From: Polychytrium aggregatum
Lineage: Eukaryota; Chytridiomycota; Chytridiomycetes; Polychytriales
Assembly (NCBI RefSeq): GCF_025602895.1
Contig: NW_026516270.1
Location: 124,001 to 188,000, forward strand
Length of the DNA stretch: 64,000 bases
Direction of reading: 5' to 3'
Shown: positions 46,201 through 58,739 of the stretch, one piece after another
Layout: each line of letters starts with the position of its first letter
Numbering within the stretch: the stretch's first letter is position 1
Made by a program: the position numbers and the translations under genes
Notes under the pieces: generated by a model
Databases searched by the model: none
Seen by the model: only the letters and a program-made list of their open reading frames with translations
Told to the model about the DNA's origin: nothing

Positions 46201-49200
46201 CCGCTGCCAACGTTCCGGCACAGAGCAACAGCGCCATCGAATGCATGAAGAAGGTCTGCCATGTGTTTGGCGTCGGTGCAAAAACCATCGAGTCGCTCCG
46301 GTCGCGACACGCCAAAGAGCCCGGCGCTTGTCCCGACGAGGATGAGGACGACTGGTTTGACGAATACGATCAGGACGTCGACGTCGAGAGCACGTTGGGC
46401 AACACCGCCATTGAGTTCAAGAAGAAAATATCAGTGCCCCGACTTCGGTTCGGATGGCCGCACTTGCAGATTGACGTGCTGAAGGAATGCATCAGCATCT
46501 CGGAGACTGTCGATGGTGAGCTCACCAGACCTTCATGGCGAGGGCCTGAGGTGATTGATATGCCATCTTGCCTCTTGGAAAGCGATGGTGACTCCCGCAT
46601 CGATCAACCGTTCTGACATCGACACAACTGAGCTGGCAAGCCAAACTTCAGCCTCGGTCACGACTGACTACTCAGCATAGGGATCGTTGTCGCTGGTATC
46701 GTGCTGCTGCCACCCCAAGCAGAATCGTGGCCAGGCTGTTTCTCACCATGTCACTACTTTCCGCTCGGCATCTCGCAGACTGCTCCAGCACCATCCTCTA
46801 CACCACGCGACTTCTCAGACGGCTGCACTCGTATCTGAGCATGGACGAGCAGAAGAAGCTCTCGGCTACGCTACAGTCGGTCGTGCTGAGGACGCGGGCA
46901 CGCAGTATTTCCAAGGGCACCATGGTTCCATCGGCAGTCGCGCCGTCGGTAGCTCCGGTCTTGGTCAAGGGTATCATGGGCAGCGTCACTGGGGTGCCAG
47001 TCCTGCGAAAGCTCTCGGCTGTGTTGTAAGTGTCAGCCATACAACCGAGGACGATGTTTGGCCTGTGCAGCAGAGCGGGTGTCGGGGCAGGGTCCTGCGC
47101 TGTCACCACATCGCTCTGAGATATCTTCTGACCGTTGCCGGTGGATGTGAATGGACGCTGCCATCTTTACCCTTCCATACAGACAAACGCCACGACGGAT
47201 TCCCTACCCACATAAACCCAAGAAAGACGCTCAACAGGACCGAGCCAACCCGTTCATATACAACCCTGGAGCCGAGAAGGATAACGCAAAGAAGAAGAGC
47301 GCTGTTGTGGTGAGCCGTCTGGTGCTGACGGGCGGTGGTGTCGTGTTTACTCAGCCAGCATTGTCCCAGAGACAGGTGGAATCAGTGACATTTCAGCATG
47401 GTTCTGACTGCCCGCTCACCCTCCCTCATCGTTGACATTTGCTCACAACTAGGTTGTGCTCGTCGCCGGCGAAGCGGCATACTTTGACGTCGTGCTGGCG
47501 AACCCGTTTTCTTTTGAATTGGACATTCAGAGTATCACGCTCAAGTACGCTGCACGTGCTCCTCGTCGTTCTCTCGCTATCTCGGCAGCATTGTGCCGAA
47601 CATCCCAGGCATTGTGCCGATCATCCCAGACATTGCGCTGAAAGGCGCATTGGTCATATCGGTCACGTACAGCACATTGCTCGTATCGATTCCGACACAC
47701 GGCTACGCTGCTGACGCACTATTTCCTTCATCATGATTCATGGCGGCTACAGGACCTCGGGCGTGAACTTTGTGCCAAACTCGGTTGCGACGACCCTCCA
47801 GCCCATGTCCAGGCTCCACACAATTCGTCTCTCAGGCGTGCCCACGACCAACGGCATGCTGCATGTGCACGGATGCACTGTCAGAATGCTCGGCGGATGC
47901 GTTGAGGAAGACATCACGCCCGTGTCCAAGGTCCTCAACGATCTCTCCAAGAGAAACAAGGACGGCACTCGCCGGAAGCAAGACGATCGCGAGCGCCTGG
48001 GCTCCAAAGCCGGTGCGCTGATTGTAACCAGACAGAAATCAGTCGAAACGATGTAAGCCACAGTTGCGCCAAGACTTGGTCCTTGCGAGAACCAGAGGAG
48101 AGCCAGGGGGGGGGAAACATCAAGCTCGCCGAGCCCAAGACCTCTCCCATGCCTCCGTGCTGATGCCTGCTCCTTGCCCTCTTCTCGATTCAGGAACAGC
48201 AGTAAATGGCCCATTCCATTCAAAGTGATTCCGGAGCAGCCCATGTTGCAGGTGGACGAAGCTAGCCTGCGCGGACTTGAGGCTCTCCTGCTGTTTGAAG
48301 GCGAAAGGTGCGTGGACCCTGTCGACATCGTCTCTTGCTGCCGTCGTCTGCCTTCCTCATGCCCAAGTGACGGCAGTCGCTTGATATCCAGCTGCCGGTG
48401 GTCATCACTACCTTCTCCAGGCGCTGTTTCTTTGCTACTGGCTCCATCACGGGCATCCCATTCTGGGTCATGCCTCGCGCAAGACGATGGCTGACCGGTC
48501 TCCATGCCACAATCAAACCCAGGTCAACCTTTTCCATCCAGGTGCAGAACATCGGATCGACCCCCATCAACAACTTAGTCGTGTCGTTCTCGGAAACATA
48601 CGAGCCCCTTTCGAACGAACCTGCGGCCGAGTACGCCGAAGATATCTATGAGCGCGATGTTCACGACCGCAGCATCTGCGTCTTCTGGATTGCCGATACG
48701 GAAGAAACGCTGCGGAAGAGTATGGTTGTCCACCAAAATAGATCCAAGGTTCGCGACTCGCTTAGCAAGGCAATCGACCTCTTCCTAAATCCGGGCGAAT
48801 CAAAGACGATTAGGATCGGGATGTACGGCAAAGCTGGATGGTGAGTCTGAGTGCAATCTTTGATGGAGTTGTTGCGCATTTGCGACTGGGAGAGGGCCGC
48901 CGTTGGTATCTGCGACTGGCACCCTCCATTTCCATCACAGAGCTGCCATTCGTCTGACATGTCCCCTTTCCAATCCCATCTTCGCTGGCAGCACCGGTGG
49001 AAGCATCAGCCTGCAGTACGGATACATCGCCGAACACGAGTCGTCATTGACGCATGACGCCGAGAACGATGGCTACACGCGCCGTCTTGTCCTCCCTATC
49101 CTTCTGACGGTCGAAAAGGCGCTGCAGCCCATCAACGTTGACTTTATTCCGTCGTCCAGCATCGACTACTTCACGTCCATCAGCCAGCCCCAGAGCAAGC

Positions 49201-50986
49201 CCGGGGATCTGACGCGGCTATCCTCGATCGACGACATGATGGTGGTGCTCCGGTCTATCGAAAATACGCTTCCTTCGAGCAACATCAGCACAATGAACGA
49301 CTACTTTTTGCTCACCATGGATGTCAGGAACTCCATGAACAGGTCCTTTGACCTAACCTTTGAGATCTTTGATGGTGTGTGCTCGGCCCTAATCCTTCCT
49401 CCATAGCCCACAGCGCAGCGGCAATGTGCACCACTGATCGATGAGCCTGAGCGTGTTGGATCTGCGCCGTTATTATGCTGTGCGCGTGAATGCACGCTGC
49501 TGGCATTGCCCCTCGCAACCGACTCTAACCTGAATGCGGTATCCAGATGCCCAGTCCGACATCAGCGTCGATTCGTGCTCAGCCACCATCCATGCCGGAG
49601 TTACGAAGCGGTGAGCAGAGTGCCTGACAGCAAGATTATGGCCGCTCGGGTCTTGTGCCGAACATCCGTGGCGTGCTCTTGGCTTGCTCCTACATCTACG
49701 CTGAGCCTCATTATTCTCTCCTTGGTCCGCATACGTGTTGCGTATCTCTGGTCTTACAGAATCGTCATCCCTATTCGGCGCTTCACCTTGCCCGAGAGCG
49801 ATGTTGCACAAGCGATTCCAGCACCCCAATGGAAGCAATTTGTCCTTGGCAAGATCGTGAAGGTCTCCGACAGAGAAAATGCAGATCGAAAGGCCATTTT
49901 CTGGTACAAGGAGGCCCTCGTCGGCGGGCTCGCCAAGCGGGGCATTGTGGTTGCAAGATGGACCTGCGTGAGTGCCAAATCCGAGCGCTGTCGGGGACAC
50001 CAAACGGGACACAAGATGCTTCCCTTTCAATGGGCGACTCGTGGGAATGCAGGCACCATGGTCGAGAAGCTCTGTGCCTGTGCGCATTAACGGGAGTGTG
50101 TTCGGTATTGACATAGAGCGCCAGCTAGAGGCATCTGTTAGGTCGATGCATGCTCTGATGCTTAGGCCCCGATTTGGTATTCCAGTCCAAGAACAGGAGC
50201 GGACTCTTTTCGCTCCGGTCCCTCAAAATCACCCCGACCATGTTTGAAGTGATCAAGCAGCAACGACTCTCCTTCTCGATCAAGATAACGTCGCTCACCA
50301 GTGACGGCAGGGTACTTGAGATGGCCCCGGGCATGGACACGGCTCACTTTGAGGTGCAGCTCAACGAAGTGCTGGAATTTGAGTGGTCGATCCAGAACTG
50401 CAGCGGTAAGTCGTGATGCGATAGGTGTGCAAGTGTGCAAGTGTGCAAGTGTGCAAGTGTGCAAGTGTGCAAGTGTGCAAGTGTGCAAGTGGGCAAGTGG
50501 GCATAGTGATTACCAAGTGCTAGAATGGGGCAGCTTCCTTGAGGTCATGTCAATGACTCGCTTTGGAATCAGAGAGCCAAGGAGATTCACAAACCCGAGC
50601 CTTTGCTCGATCTAGCGCTCGTGCTGATCATATCAGATCAACGATCGCGACGCTTGCGACTCTGGATGTAGCCACTCACTGAACCACATTGTCATCACCG
50701 AACGCTTCTCGGAGTAGATACGGATATGGACATGCTCTTCCGCTTCCAGCCGGTGCAGGACTCGCTTGGAGCTGGCACCGAGGACGACATTTCGGGCAAG
50801 GTGCTCATCCACGGCACGAACCAGCTCTCGCTGGGCAGTCTCAAGGCCAGGGAGCGTCAGCATATCCGGGTGCCGATGATCTTTATCGCCACTGGCGGAT
50901 ACAGAATCATCTACCACTGTGAGGAGCTGCAGGGCGATAACAACCGATTCTGGGGCCCGCTGATCAACGTGAGGGTGCGGGAGTAG
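43283..50986 (+). CDS. TRS120: TRAPPII tethering subunit Trs120 (TRAPPC9)
   Basis: Large subunit of TRAPPII, the exchange factor for Ypt31/32 (Rab11) at the late Golgi. Seventeen exons: 43283-43448, 43712-43827, 44083-44160, 44421-44941, 45182-45299, 45390-46515, 46779-47025, 47183-47309, 47453-47544, 47753-48052, 48194-48307, 48523-48840, 48992-49374, 49547-49610, 49760-49967, 50186-50405, 50718-50986; 1488 aa, every junction in phase. The N-terminus has LARIRILLVPVGRL and FFQYVDLV, then ALEDFQLHRQIMGVIGIMHC. A poly-Gly/Ser insert lies near residue 200. The solenoid follows (DVLKECISISE, LLRRLHSYLSMDEQKKL), then the beta-sandwich domains: VLVAGEAAYFDVVLANPFSF, FEGERSTFSIQVQNIGSTPI, RIVIPIRRFTLPE, WTCSKNRSGLFSLRSL, MLFRFQP. 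The first intron donor (GTCGGT, 43449) is the weakest; it was fixed by phase. Confidence 0.92.
47586..47640. repeat. ~24-bp tandem repeat in TRS120 intron 9
   Basis: Two and a half copies of gcattgtgccgaacatcccag-type units, confined to intron 47545-47752. Confidence 0.75.
50425..50505. repeat. 8-bp tandem repeat (gtgcaagt)n in TRS120 intron 16
   Basis: About nine copies of gtgcaagt, the last two drifting to gggcaagt, inside intron 50406-50717, shortly after the donor. Confidence 0.93.
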
Positions 50987-51175
50987 CCCAAGTGGCAGGC
51001 GAGTGTGTGACATGATTTGGCGCCCACGATATGCCGTGCGGCGCTCTGCGGTCTCAAATACAGAGTGATTTGGGGCGAAAGGTCGCTTGATCACTGCTCA
51101 AACCGGCGCGTCTCATCTCTGCATCGCCCGCTGTTGGCTTGACCCTTGCCCGCCCCATTCACTTGTTTGGCAACC

Positions 51176-52270
51176 ATGAGCGACCATCTGTTTTGGGTTG
51201 ATCTGGAGGTCTCTTGCCGATCTACTATGGGCTCAGCCGCTTCAACGGCATCAGCCGAACGCAGACGATCGAATGGACTCCACCGAGTCGCTGTTGCCGG
51301 CTAGATCAAGCAGCTTCCGATCTCGCAAAGCACTGACGCTGACCTGTTTCCGACCAGATGACCGGCCTCGATCTCGAGAAGGACCACATTATCGAAGTTG
51401 CGTGCATCATCACCGATGCTCAGCTGAACATCGTTGCCCAGGGCCCGCATCTGGTGATTCACCAGCCCAAGCAAGTCATGGATGCAATGAACGAATGGTG
51501 GGTATTGCGGTCCTCACACCTTCGTGGGCCTCACAGCGACGGAATGGCAGCGAGTGGACAGGCTGTTGACAGACCAATAGATCTGGGTATGCCTGTGTTG
51601 TGGGTGATCCATGGCATGACTGTGTTGTGGGTGATCCATGGCATGACTGTGCTGTGGGTGATCCATGGCATGACTGCTGAGGACAACTCCAAATATGTGT
51701 CAATATCCGCCGATCCCGGCTGCAACTCCACCCATCGGGCCGTCGACGCTGTTCCAGGTGCATCCAGCACCATGGAGCCTCGGGCCTTACCCAGGCCGTG
51801 CTCGAGTCCACGACGACAATTGAAGAAGCCCAGAGCGAGGTCCTCGCCTTTGTCAAGTCGCACTGCTCAAAACCCCGGGTGCTGCCGCTCGCTGGCAACT
51901 CGGTCCATGCCGACAAACAGTTCATCCAAAAGGAGATGCCTCAGCTGGCCGAGCACCTGCACTACCGCATCGTAGATGTCTCGACCGTCAAGGAGCTCTG
52001 TCGCCGCTGGTACCCGGAGGCCTTTGCTGCTGCCCCTCCCAAGCGTGCGGGTCATCGGTAAGGATCGTCTGCCGGATGAGATCCATAGCGCCCGAAACAG
52101 CGGCGGACTCTGGACGGCTCGAGGGGCCAGAGCACCACTTGGTGGGCGACATCTGACGCCGTGCATCAAATCTCCACATGAATCTTTGTAGCGCCCTCGA
52201 CGATATCATCGAGAGCATCGAGGAGCTCAAGTACTATCGCCGGGCTATTTTTACGGCGCTTCCAAAATGA
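51176..52270 (+). CDS. REX2: Oligoribonuclease (Rex2/REXO2), C-terminus encoded by element B
   Basis: DEDDh 3'-5' exonuclease that degrades 2-5-nt RNA, mainly in mitochondria. Exons 51176-51208, 51358-51497, 51758-52057, 52192-52270; 183 aa, in phase. Motifs: [15 protein letters not shown] (first two acidic ligands, split by intron 1), [28 protein letters not shown] (split by intron 2), [14 protein letters not shown] (Exo II), [17 protein letters not shown] (Exo III region), and [16 protein letters not shown] at the end. No clear mitochondrial presequence is present in this start; an alternative upstream exon was not found. After YYRRAIFT the last residues ALPK and the TGA lie inside the inverted-repeat end of element B, which starts at 52254. 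Confidence 0.93.
51593..51678. repeat. 27-bp tandem repeat in REX2 intron 2
   Basis: Three near-identical copies of a 27-bp unit (tgtgttgtgggtgatccatg then gcatgac), inside intron 51498-51757. Confidence 0.92.
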
Positions 52271-52658
52271 AATGGGACACTCCTGTTTTTGAGCCATGAC
52301 AGTGTGTTTTTCTGGAACCTGAATACACCCACCCACTCATCGCATTCATGGCCAAGCACAGCACCATATTGATATCGAGAAACCACACTTTGTCCGGAGA
52401 GTCGAGTGAATGCACCACACTCACGCATCGAGACATCAATGCCTCACGGAACATGATCTCGGTATGCCAGTCGATCATCACCACAGGAGATCGGCCGAGT
52501 GTATTCAAGACTGTGCTTCCCAAACCAACAAAGAGATCGCCAACGAAGACAGGAGTGTAATGCCATGGCCTTCCCGCTGGGGCCTACAGTCAATCAGCGG
52601 GGTTCAGATATCTGAAGCCAGGAAGGAACTGTCCCGTTTTTTTTTCTGGATAGACTGT
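52254..52658 (-). mobile_element. Short inverted-repeat element, copy B (405 bp)
   Basis: Same element as copy A in opposite orientation and exactly the same length. Flanked by TA (52252-52253 and 52659-52660). Plus-strand left end: CGGCGCTTCCAAAATG then AAATGGGACA. Right end: TGTCCCG, a T9 run, CTGGATAGACTG. Long interior stretches are identical to A, for example the segment reading in reverse cactcggccgatctcctgtg. No transposase. The left end overlaps the last codons of the oligoribonuclease. Confidence 0.87.
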
Positions 52659-52660
52659 AA

Positions 52661-53098
52661 AGGCGGCACTCTGCTTTGAGTCAGGACTATCGCCGGTCAA
52701 TCCTCCAGCCGTATGCGTAGACGACGCCTTGCGAACAGAGAGAGCACTCCAGCCATGGGATGGGCAGCGTCGGCCTCATCCTGGCTCCTGGCAACAGCGG
52801 CGGAAGTTGGTCCCTGAACCGCCCGTGACCGCGTCTGCTGGATCAGGGGTGCGCAGCAGCAACACGTGTCCAAATGCCATCTCGCGAGAGCGGGCGAGAG
52901 CCGACGAGAGCGGGCGAGGGCCGACGAGAGCGGGCGAGGGCCGCCTCCACATCACTGCCCTTGTCGGTGCTTCCAAATATGGCCAGCCAGCCCAAATCGA
53001 GCCCGCCCGCCAGCACTTCACATTCCCCCCAAACGACCTGCTCCCCTTGACCTTTGCCCCCCCGATCACACTGCATCTCCTCGCAGATCCTATCCGGC
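52661..53098. other. CLPTM1 5' flank with 20-bp repeat
   Basis: 438 bp between element B and CLPTM1. At about 52884-52946 a 20-bp unit gagagcgggcgagggccgac is repeated three times. C-rich sequence precedes the start codon. No gene seen. Confidence 0.6.
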
Positions 53099-56000
53099 AT
53101 GACCAAGTCTGAAGCAGCCGACACGGCAAAGGCGGAGCAGTCCGGCGGGACCTCCGTCCAGAAGAAGGACGACGGCACCACCAGCACCACCGGCGCCGCT
53201 GGCAACCAGAGCCAACAGGCACCAAAGGAGGAGAATGGCCTGATGGGTCTGATCGGAATGGTCGGTCGCATGGCGCTCATCTACTTTGCCGTGCAGTATT
53301 TCACCGGTGGATTCAACAAGAAGGCGCCCGCCACCAACCAGCCCGTCGTCGGCCTCGATGGAGAGAACGTCGCGCAGGCCACCCCGGCTGCACCTCCGCA
53401 GGGTTCCAATCAAGTCGTCAACTGGCATCCTGGCTGGCCTGAAACGGCCAAAACGGTAGAGATCCCGACGTTCCAATGCTGCGACGAATCTCATGGCGGT
53501 GTCCACAGTCATATCCGTCGCTATGGCTGTTGAAGAGTTGACTATTGGCTGACTGCTTCTTCGTCTCCTGGTTGGCCAGAACCTGTGGGTCTACATCTCC
53601 GAGGACGAGTACTTTGCCGACTTTACCGACGAGTCGAAGCTGGTTTGGACCGAAACCAACATCAAGTTTTACAAAGACTACACCGACCAGCGCATCAAGA
53701 ACATTGTCGTTCCCTTCTCAGAGGTAGATCTCCGATCCCGTTGCTCAGGGAAACGCGGGACGGCTGTGGATACGTTGTTGGATGGGAGTGTGTGGCCTTG
53801 CGATTCGACTCAATTCGAGCGGTGCTGATGCCCTTGGTTGCCTCCCGACAGAATGTCCAAAACAACGGATCGCTGTATGCACACATCTACCTCACTCTCG
53901 ACGATGCCTCTCCCAACCCCCGGGCCAAGAGTTTCCACCCCGACAAAGGCATTTACCGCCGGAAATGTAGGCACCACCGCTCCACTGCGCTGCCAAGGCC
54001 TTTGTATACATACCGATGGCGCATCGATCTGGCTTGGCCGCCGTGTTCTGGGCTTCTGACGGACATGAGGCTCGGGCGATCCATTCAGCGTCGTCGGGCA
54101 AGCCCGAAACCCAGGCGCTGTTGATATGGGATTCGAGGACATTCATTTGTCCACAACCACGTCGTCTCCATCCCACCTCAGAATCTTGACCATGCACACC
54201 CTCCCTCTCCGCTGCAGTGCTCACCCGATACATGAAGAAGAAGAAGGTTGTTGCAAAGAAGAACCTCTTTGAGAAGGATCAGCTGACCAACGAAGAAGAG
54301 CTGGCCAAGGCTGTCGAGGAGGCCAAGAACACGCCGATTGTCTCGTACTGGTGGAGCAACCTGACGATCCATGGTCTCGGTGACTACTCCACGATTGCAT
54401 CCAACCTTCCTCCAACCTTCCTCAAAGGTACATATCCCGACGGATCCGCTCCCGTACCATATTGGTTCCGCACCAGTCTCCGATTGGTTCCGCACCAATC
54501 TTCCATCGGGCACACGTTGGTTTCGTGTTGGCTTGATACTAATCTACATCCGCGCGGTGCCCGGATCGTGCGCCTTTCCGTCTCCAGAGGTCCAAATCCA
54601 CTCCAGCGGCCAGCACTACATGCCTGTCGTGTGGATCAACGACTTTTGGATGCTTCAGGACCAGCTCATCCCGATCAACGACACCGTCAAGTGAGTCCAG
54701 TGCACGAGCACCAATTCGTGCGCTGCCTCTGGTCGAATCTAGTCCAACTGCATCGAGTGGGCACGAATACGACTCTGTTAGCACTGTAGCTTCGTCCGCG
54801 CTTGCCTGTGGCTTACATGCTCCTCTGTCGGGCGTCAGGTCAGCAAACTTGACTCTCCGCTACTCGGCGATTTCCCTGTGGCAGATGCAGATGTATCTGC
54901 AGTTCGAGGAATCGTTCCGCGTCCAGACGCAAACCTTTGGCCAGAGCCAGAGCGAGACTGACGAGCTCAAGGTGAGAACGGTCGCCGCTAACCCTTGCAT
55001 GAGCGTAATTCAGCCTGCCCCCAGCGCTGCAGTCCAAGCAGGAGCGGCAAGCTCATGCATATACCGTCTTTCTGGCTTTAGCGCATGTTCACGGACACGA
55101 ACCCCATCCTCCTCGGAGTCACCTTTGTCGTCTCCCTGCTCCACAGTCTCTTTGACTTTTTGGCGTTCAAGAACGGTAAGTCCGTCCTGACAGGGAGTCG
55201 CACTCGTTGTGTTCGTTCGTTGAGGGAACAGTGGCAGGGGCGATGTGCCGCAGTGACGAGCTGACTTGTCTCCGCTTTCGATCTGCAGATATCGATTTCT
55301 GGCGCAACCGCAAGGACATGGAGGGCCTGTCGTTCCGCACCATCGTTCTGAATGTGGTGCAGCAGTTCATCATTTTCCTGTACCTGCTCGACAATGAAAC
55401 CTCATGGATGATCCTTCTCTCCTCCGGCGCGGGGCTGCTGATTGAAACGTGGAAGATCCACAAGACCGTCATCGTGAAGGTGTGTTGCCCTCTGTCCTTG
55501 CATATGCAGCACTGAAGCTGCCACGACCAAACCAGAGCACAGATGAGGACTGGAGATTGCTGCATGGGCTGTCCATCGAGAGACAGAGCGTGCCCGACCG
55601 GGTCCGCTTCTGTTTCATCCCTTGTTTTAACTATTGTGCCACTCCTGGCCACGCTCGGCACCCAGTCCAAGCCCGAGTTCCCGTACATCGAGTTCATCGA
55701 TCGCGTCAAGCCTTCGCGCCTCACCTCCAAGACCAAGAAATACGATGCGGTAAGTCGACGCTCGTTGCGATGGTGCAGCGCACCCTCTCGATCGACAAAG
55801 CCAATGTTTAGACGCCGTCGTCATCTATTGCCGGGACCAAATCTTGATTCGCCGGGCCCTCACCCCGCAATCGCCGGAACCTGATCTTCAATCATTCTTG
55901 TCTCCAGATTGCTTTCAAGTACCTCTCCTATGCGCTCGTGCCGCTCCTGATCGGATACACGATCTATTCCATGATGTACGAGTCCCACAAGAGCTGGTAC

Positions 56001-57120
56001 TCGTTCATCATTGGAACTCTTGTCGGCTTTGTCTACATGTTTGGTGAGTGCCAACCTGCTTGGGCGCCAGTGCGAATGCTCCACAGCAGCCGTACTCGTT
56101 ACCGATGTGGAAAGTCTTGCGGCATCCGTGATTTGCAACGCCATGGCTCTGGCTTTGGAGCTGTGCTTTTGGATGGACCAAACCAAGCCCGACTGTTCCA
56201 AGTCCCTTTCAGGCGTCAGTACGCTAATCAATCCTTGGCTCTTTGTTCATGGCACCAAGGTTTCATTACCATGACCCCCCAGCTCTTCATCAACTATAAG
56301 CTCAAGTCTGTTGCCCACATGCCCTGGAAGACTTTCATGTACAAAGGTAGACGCCTGGCTCCGAGACGCTTTTGAATCTGTTTCTTTGCTAAAGAGCCGC
56401 CTTTCCGGCTCAAACCCTCGCTAACATATTCTCCGTATCCGGCGCAACCTGCGTTCGTTCCTCGCCCTTCTTCCAGCCCTCAACACCTTCATTGGTATGA
56501 ACGGGACGATGCATCGAGCTGTACTTGGAGCTGGTTCTGTGCAAGAGAAGAGACGGCGCGACCTTGTGCCCTCGCTGCACCAGTCTGCTCAACCAACAGT
56601 CCTCGAAACACGTCGAACGCATCATGTCCGTCCATGCTGACGCCAATTCCTGCTTGCCTCGCCAGATGATCTCTTTGCGTTCGTCATCAAGATGCCGTGG
56701 CTCCACCGTCTTGCCTGTCTGCGTGATGATGTTGTCTTCTTGATCTACCTCTACCAGCGATGGGTTTACCCCGAAGACAAGCGCCGGCGCAACGAGTTTG
56801 TGAGTGCTGGTGCTCTTGGTTGTGTTCTGGCTGCATTTGAAGCGGCTCTCGGGCTTTCATCATTCGATCATAGTCGTGCTGTGGCTGTGCGGGAGATATT
56901 CCTGCGTTGACCCGAGCCTTTGGGATCCGTCCTCTCTACCTCTCTGCAGGGCCAAGTTGGCGACGCTGATGGCGGAAACGACAGTGACTTTTTGGACTCT
57001 GACAACGAAGGAGAAGACGCCTCTTCGAAGGACAAGGTCAAGGCCAAGGCCAAGGACAGCTCCGAGTCCAAGGAATCCAAGGAGCCCAAGGAATCCAAGG
57101 AGCCGAAGAAGACCAAGTAA
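53099..57120 (+). CDS. CLPTM1: CLPTM1 family multi-pass ER membrane protein
   Basis: Fourteen exons: 53099-53455, 53580-53723, 53852-53966, 54218-54427, 54588-54690, 54839-54971, 55082-55175, 55289-55479, 55666-55749, 55908-56043, 56260-56346, 56477-56494, 56666-56799, 56950-57120; 658 aa (human protein about 669), all in phase. A TM-like helix lies near residue 50 (LIGMVGRMALIYFAVQYF). A luminal domain follows (LWVYISEDEYFADF, NNGSLYAHIYL, IVSYWWSNLTIH), then hydrophobic segments with the family's best-conserved blocks: GVTFVVSLLHSLFDFLAFKN, DIDFWRNRKDMEGLS, GFITMTPQLFINYKLKSVAH, ALNTFIDDLFAFVIKMPW, LRDDVVFLIYLYQRW. The C-terminus is a Ser/Lys/Glu repeat (SKESKEPKESKEPKK). Animal CLPTM1 and CLPTM1L act on ER receptor assembly and lipid scrambling; the fungal role is not known. 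Confidence 0.94.
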
Positions 57121-58739
57121 ACATCCGCGTGGGCTCCATCACAAGATATTATGACCATCGACGTGATTGTTGAAAGGCGCGGCCTTTGTGGTGTATGCTC
57201 GATCCCTGTTGACCCAGACGGAATACAACTTGTTCTGAGCATGATATCGCTTCCGGCATGCCGATGCATCTCGTCCGATGAGGATTCCAAGCGAGCATTT
57301 GGACGCTGGCACGACTGACACGACTCCACGAACGCAGTCTACCACAAACATCCCCGTACGCATGCGGAATCGATATACAGGCGATCCAGTAAAAAACGGG
57401 ACACCCTTGATTTTGACCATCGCGCGCTGGCCATGACCATTCACCGCTGGCACTCCGAGACCAGTATGCAGGTCGATTGTGGAGACCGGAGAGCGACCAG
57501 TGGTGTTCGCTCGGAGGCTGCCAAAGTGATCTGTTTGTATTTCCTATGGCATAGATGGACGCATGCTATCACAGACTACGCCGATATATGGGTGGTGTTC
57601 CATTCCCCCCTGAGTAAAGTGTACGAGCAGCCAAAAAAAAGAAAATTCCTCGACAGCGCTGTCAAACCTGCAGTGCCGATGAGGGACCGAGTCTGCCTCG
57701 CTTTCCAGCAGAGGCGCTGGGCAGAACGGTGGTCGGACAAAGCCAGTCTCTGCGAGCCGAGGGCAGCACAAATGTGCATATATGAACAAGGCAGCAGCAG
57801 CGGCGGCGACAGCAACAGCAATAGCCCCATTTGTTGCCAGCCATCAGCCGTCAGTCATCCGACCGCAGAACGGAGGAAGAAGAAGAAGAAAAAGGGAGGA
57901 GAGTGGAGCAGATGCGTTCAGTTTGAGCCCAGATTACTTGTCGAGACACAACGAGCAAGGTGCGTGGACGTGATGCGGCATACTTTTGCGACCGACGTGG
58001 GCAACCAAGCAGGAGGGGCGGCGCACAGGCCACATTGGATCCAGGTTGTTGTGTGCATCCTGGCGACCGAGGCAAAGACCGAGGCTGAAAGGTGGAGGTA
58101 CGGGAGGAGACGAAGCCGGAGTTGAGGCGATGATACGTTCATGTGCACGCACAAAGCACAGCAGCGACGCAGAACACAGGCCGGGAAGGGGGCTGGCAGA
58201 TACGAAAGCGCCGGAATCGGATATGCGGATGCGGGTTTCTCTGTTTCCAGAGAGAGAGAGAGCAGATGGGTACTCAGCCTTTTGATGGAGCTGGTTCTCG
58301 AGGACTGTGCATGATCAGATACGAGGGCAGAGCCGACGGGGGAGTGAGGACCCGGCAAGGCGAGGTGGCGCGAGGCCGGCGAGGGAGATGTGCAGAATTA
58401 GGAGCACGCGACGATAACAGGCAGTGATCTCCATGCGTCTTTAACGACGCCCCAGTGCGATCAAGCGATGCGGCTGGAGCCATGGCGCGGCATGGCATGG
58501 CATGTGGGATGAAGCGGTAAAAGGTGCAAATGAAATGCGAAGGCTGACGAATGGCGGGCCGCGGGCTGGTGGGCTCACAGCGGGGGATCATGAATGCAGG
58601 CGGGAAGAATGAGAGGGGCCGAGTGGCGAAAGAGAGTGGGTTAAGCGGTGGACAAAGCGAGGAGAAGCTCAAGGCTCACAGAGCGGTGACGGGATACGGG
58701 ATACGAGATACGGGATACGGGATACCACGAGCCAGGGGC
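57121..58739. other. Convergent intergenic region, CLPTM1 / SPF30
   Basis: About 1.6 kb between two stop codons. Holds element end D (57378-57420), a short A-rich run at 57634-57643, GGC/GCA-rich simple sequence near 57790-57830 and agaag repeats at 57872-57900. Frames across it lack motifs; no gene supported. Confidence 0.5.
57378..57420 (+). mobile_element. Solitary end of the inverted-repeat element (D)
   Basis: TA at 57376-57377 followed by CAGGCGATCCAGTAAAAAAC then GGGACA, matching the element end. The next bases (cccttgattttgaccat) match the inner flank of copy B's left end (ctcctgtttttgagccat). No partner end was found downstream, so it is a fragment or a strongly diverged copy, about 260 bp past the CLPTM1 stop. 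Confidence 0.55.

Noticed and set aside
48308-48522. Coding extension of TRS120 through 48390-48520 (ITTFSRRCFFATG frame)
   Set aside because: Joining 48307 directly to 48523 recreates the family pattern EGER-STFSIQVQNIGS in phase, whereas the extension matches nothing and breaks the domain.
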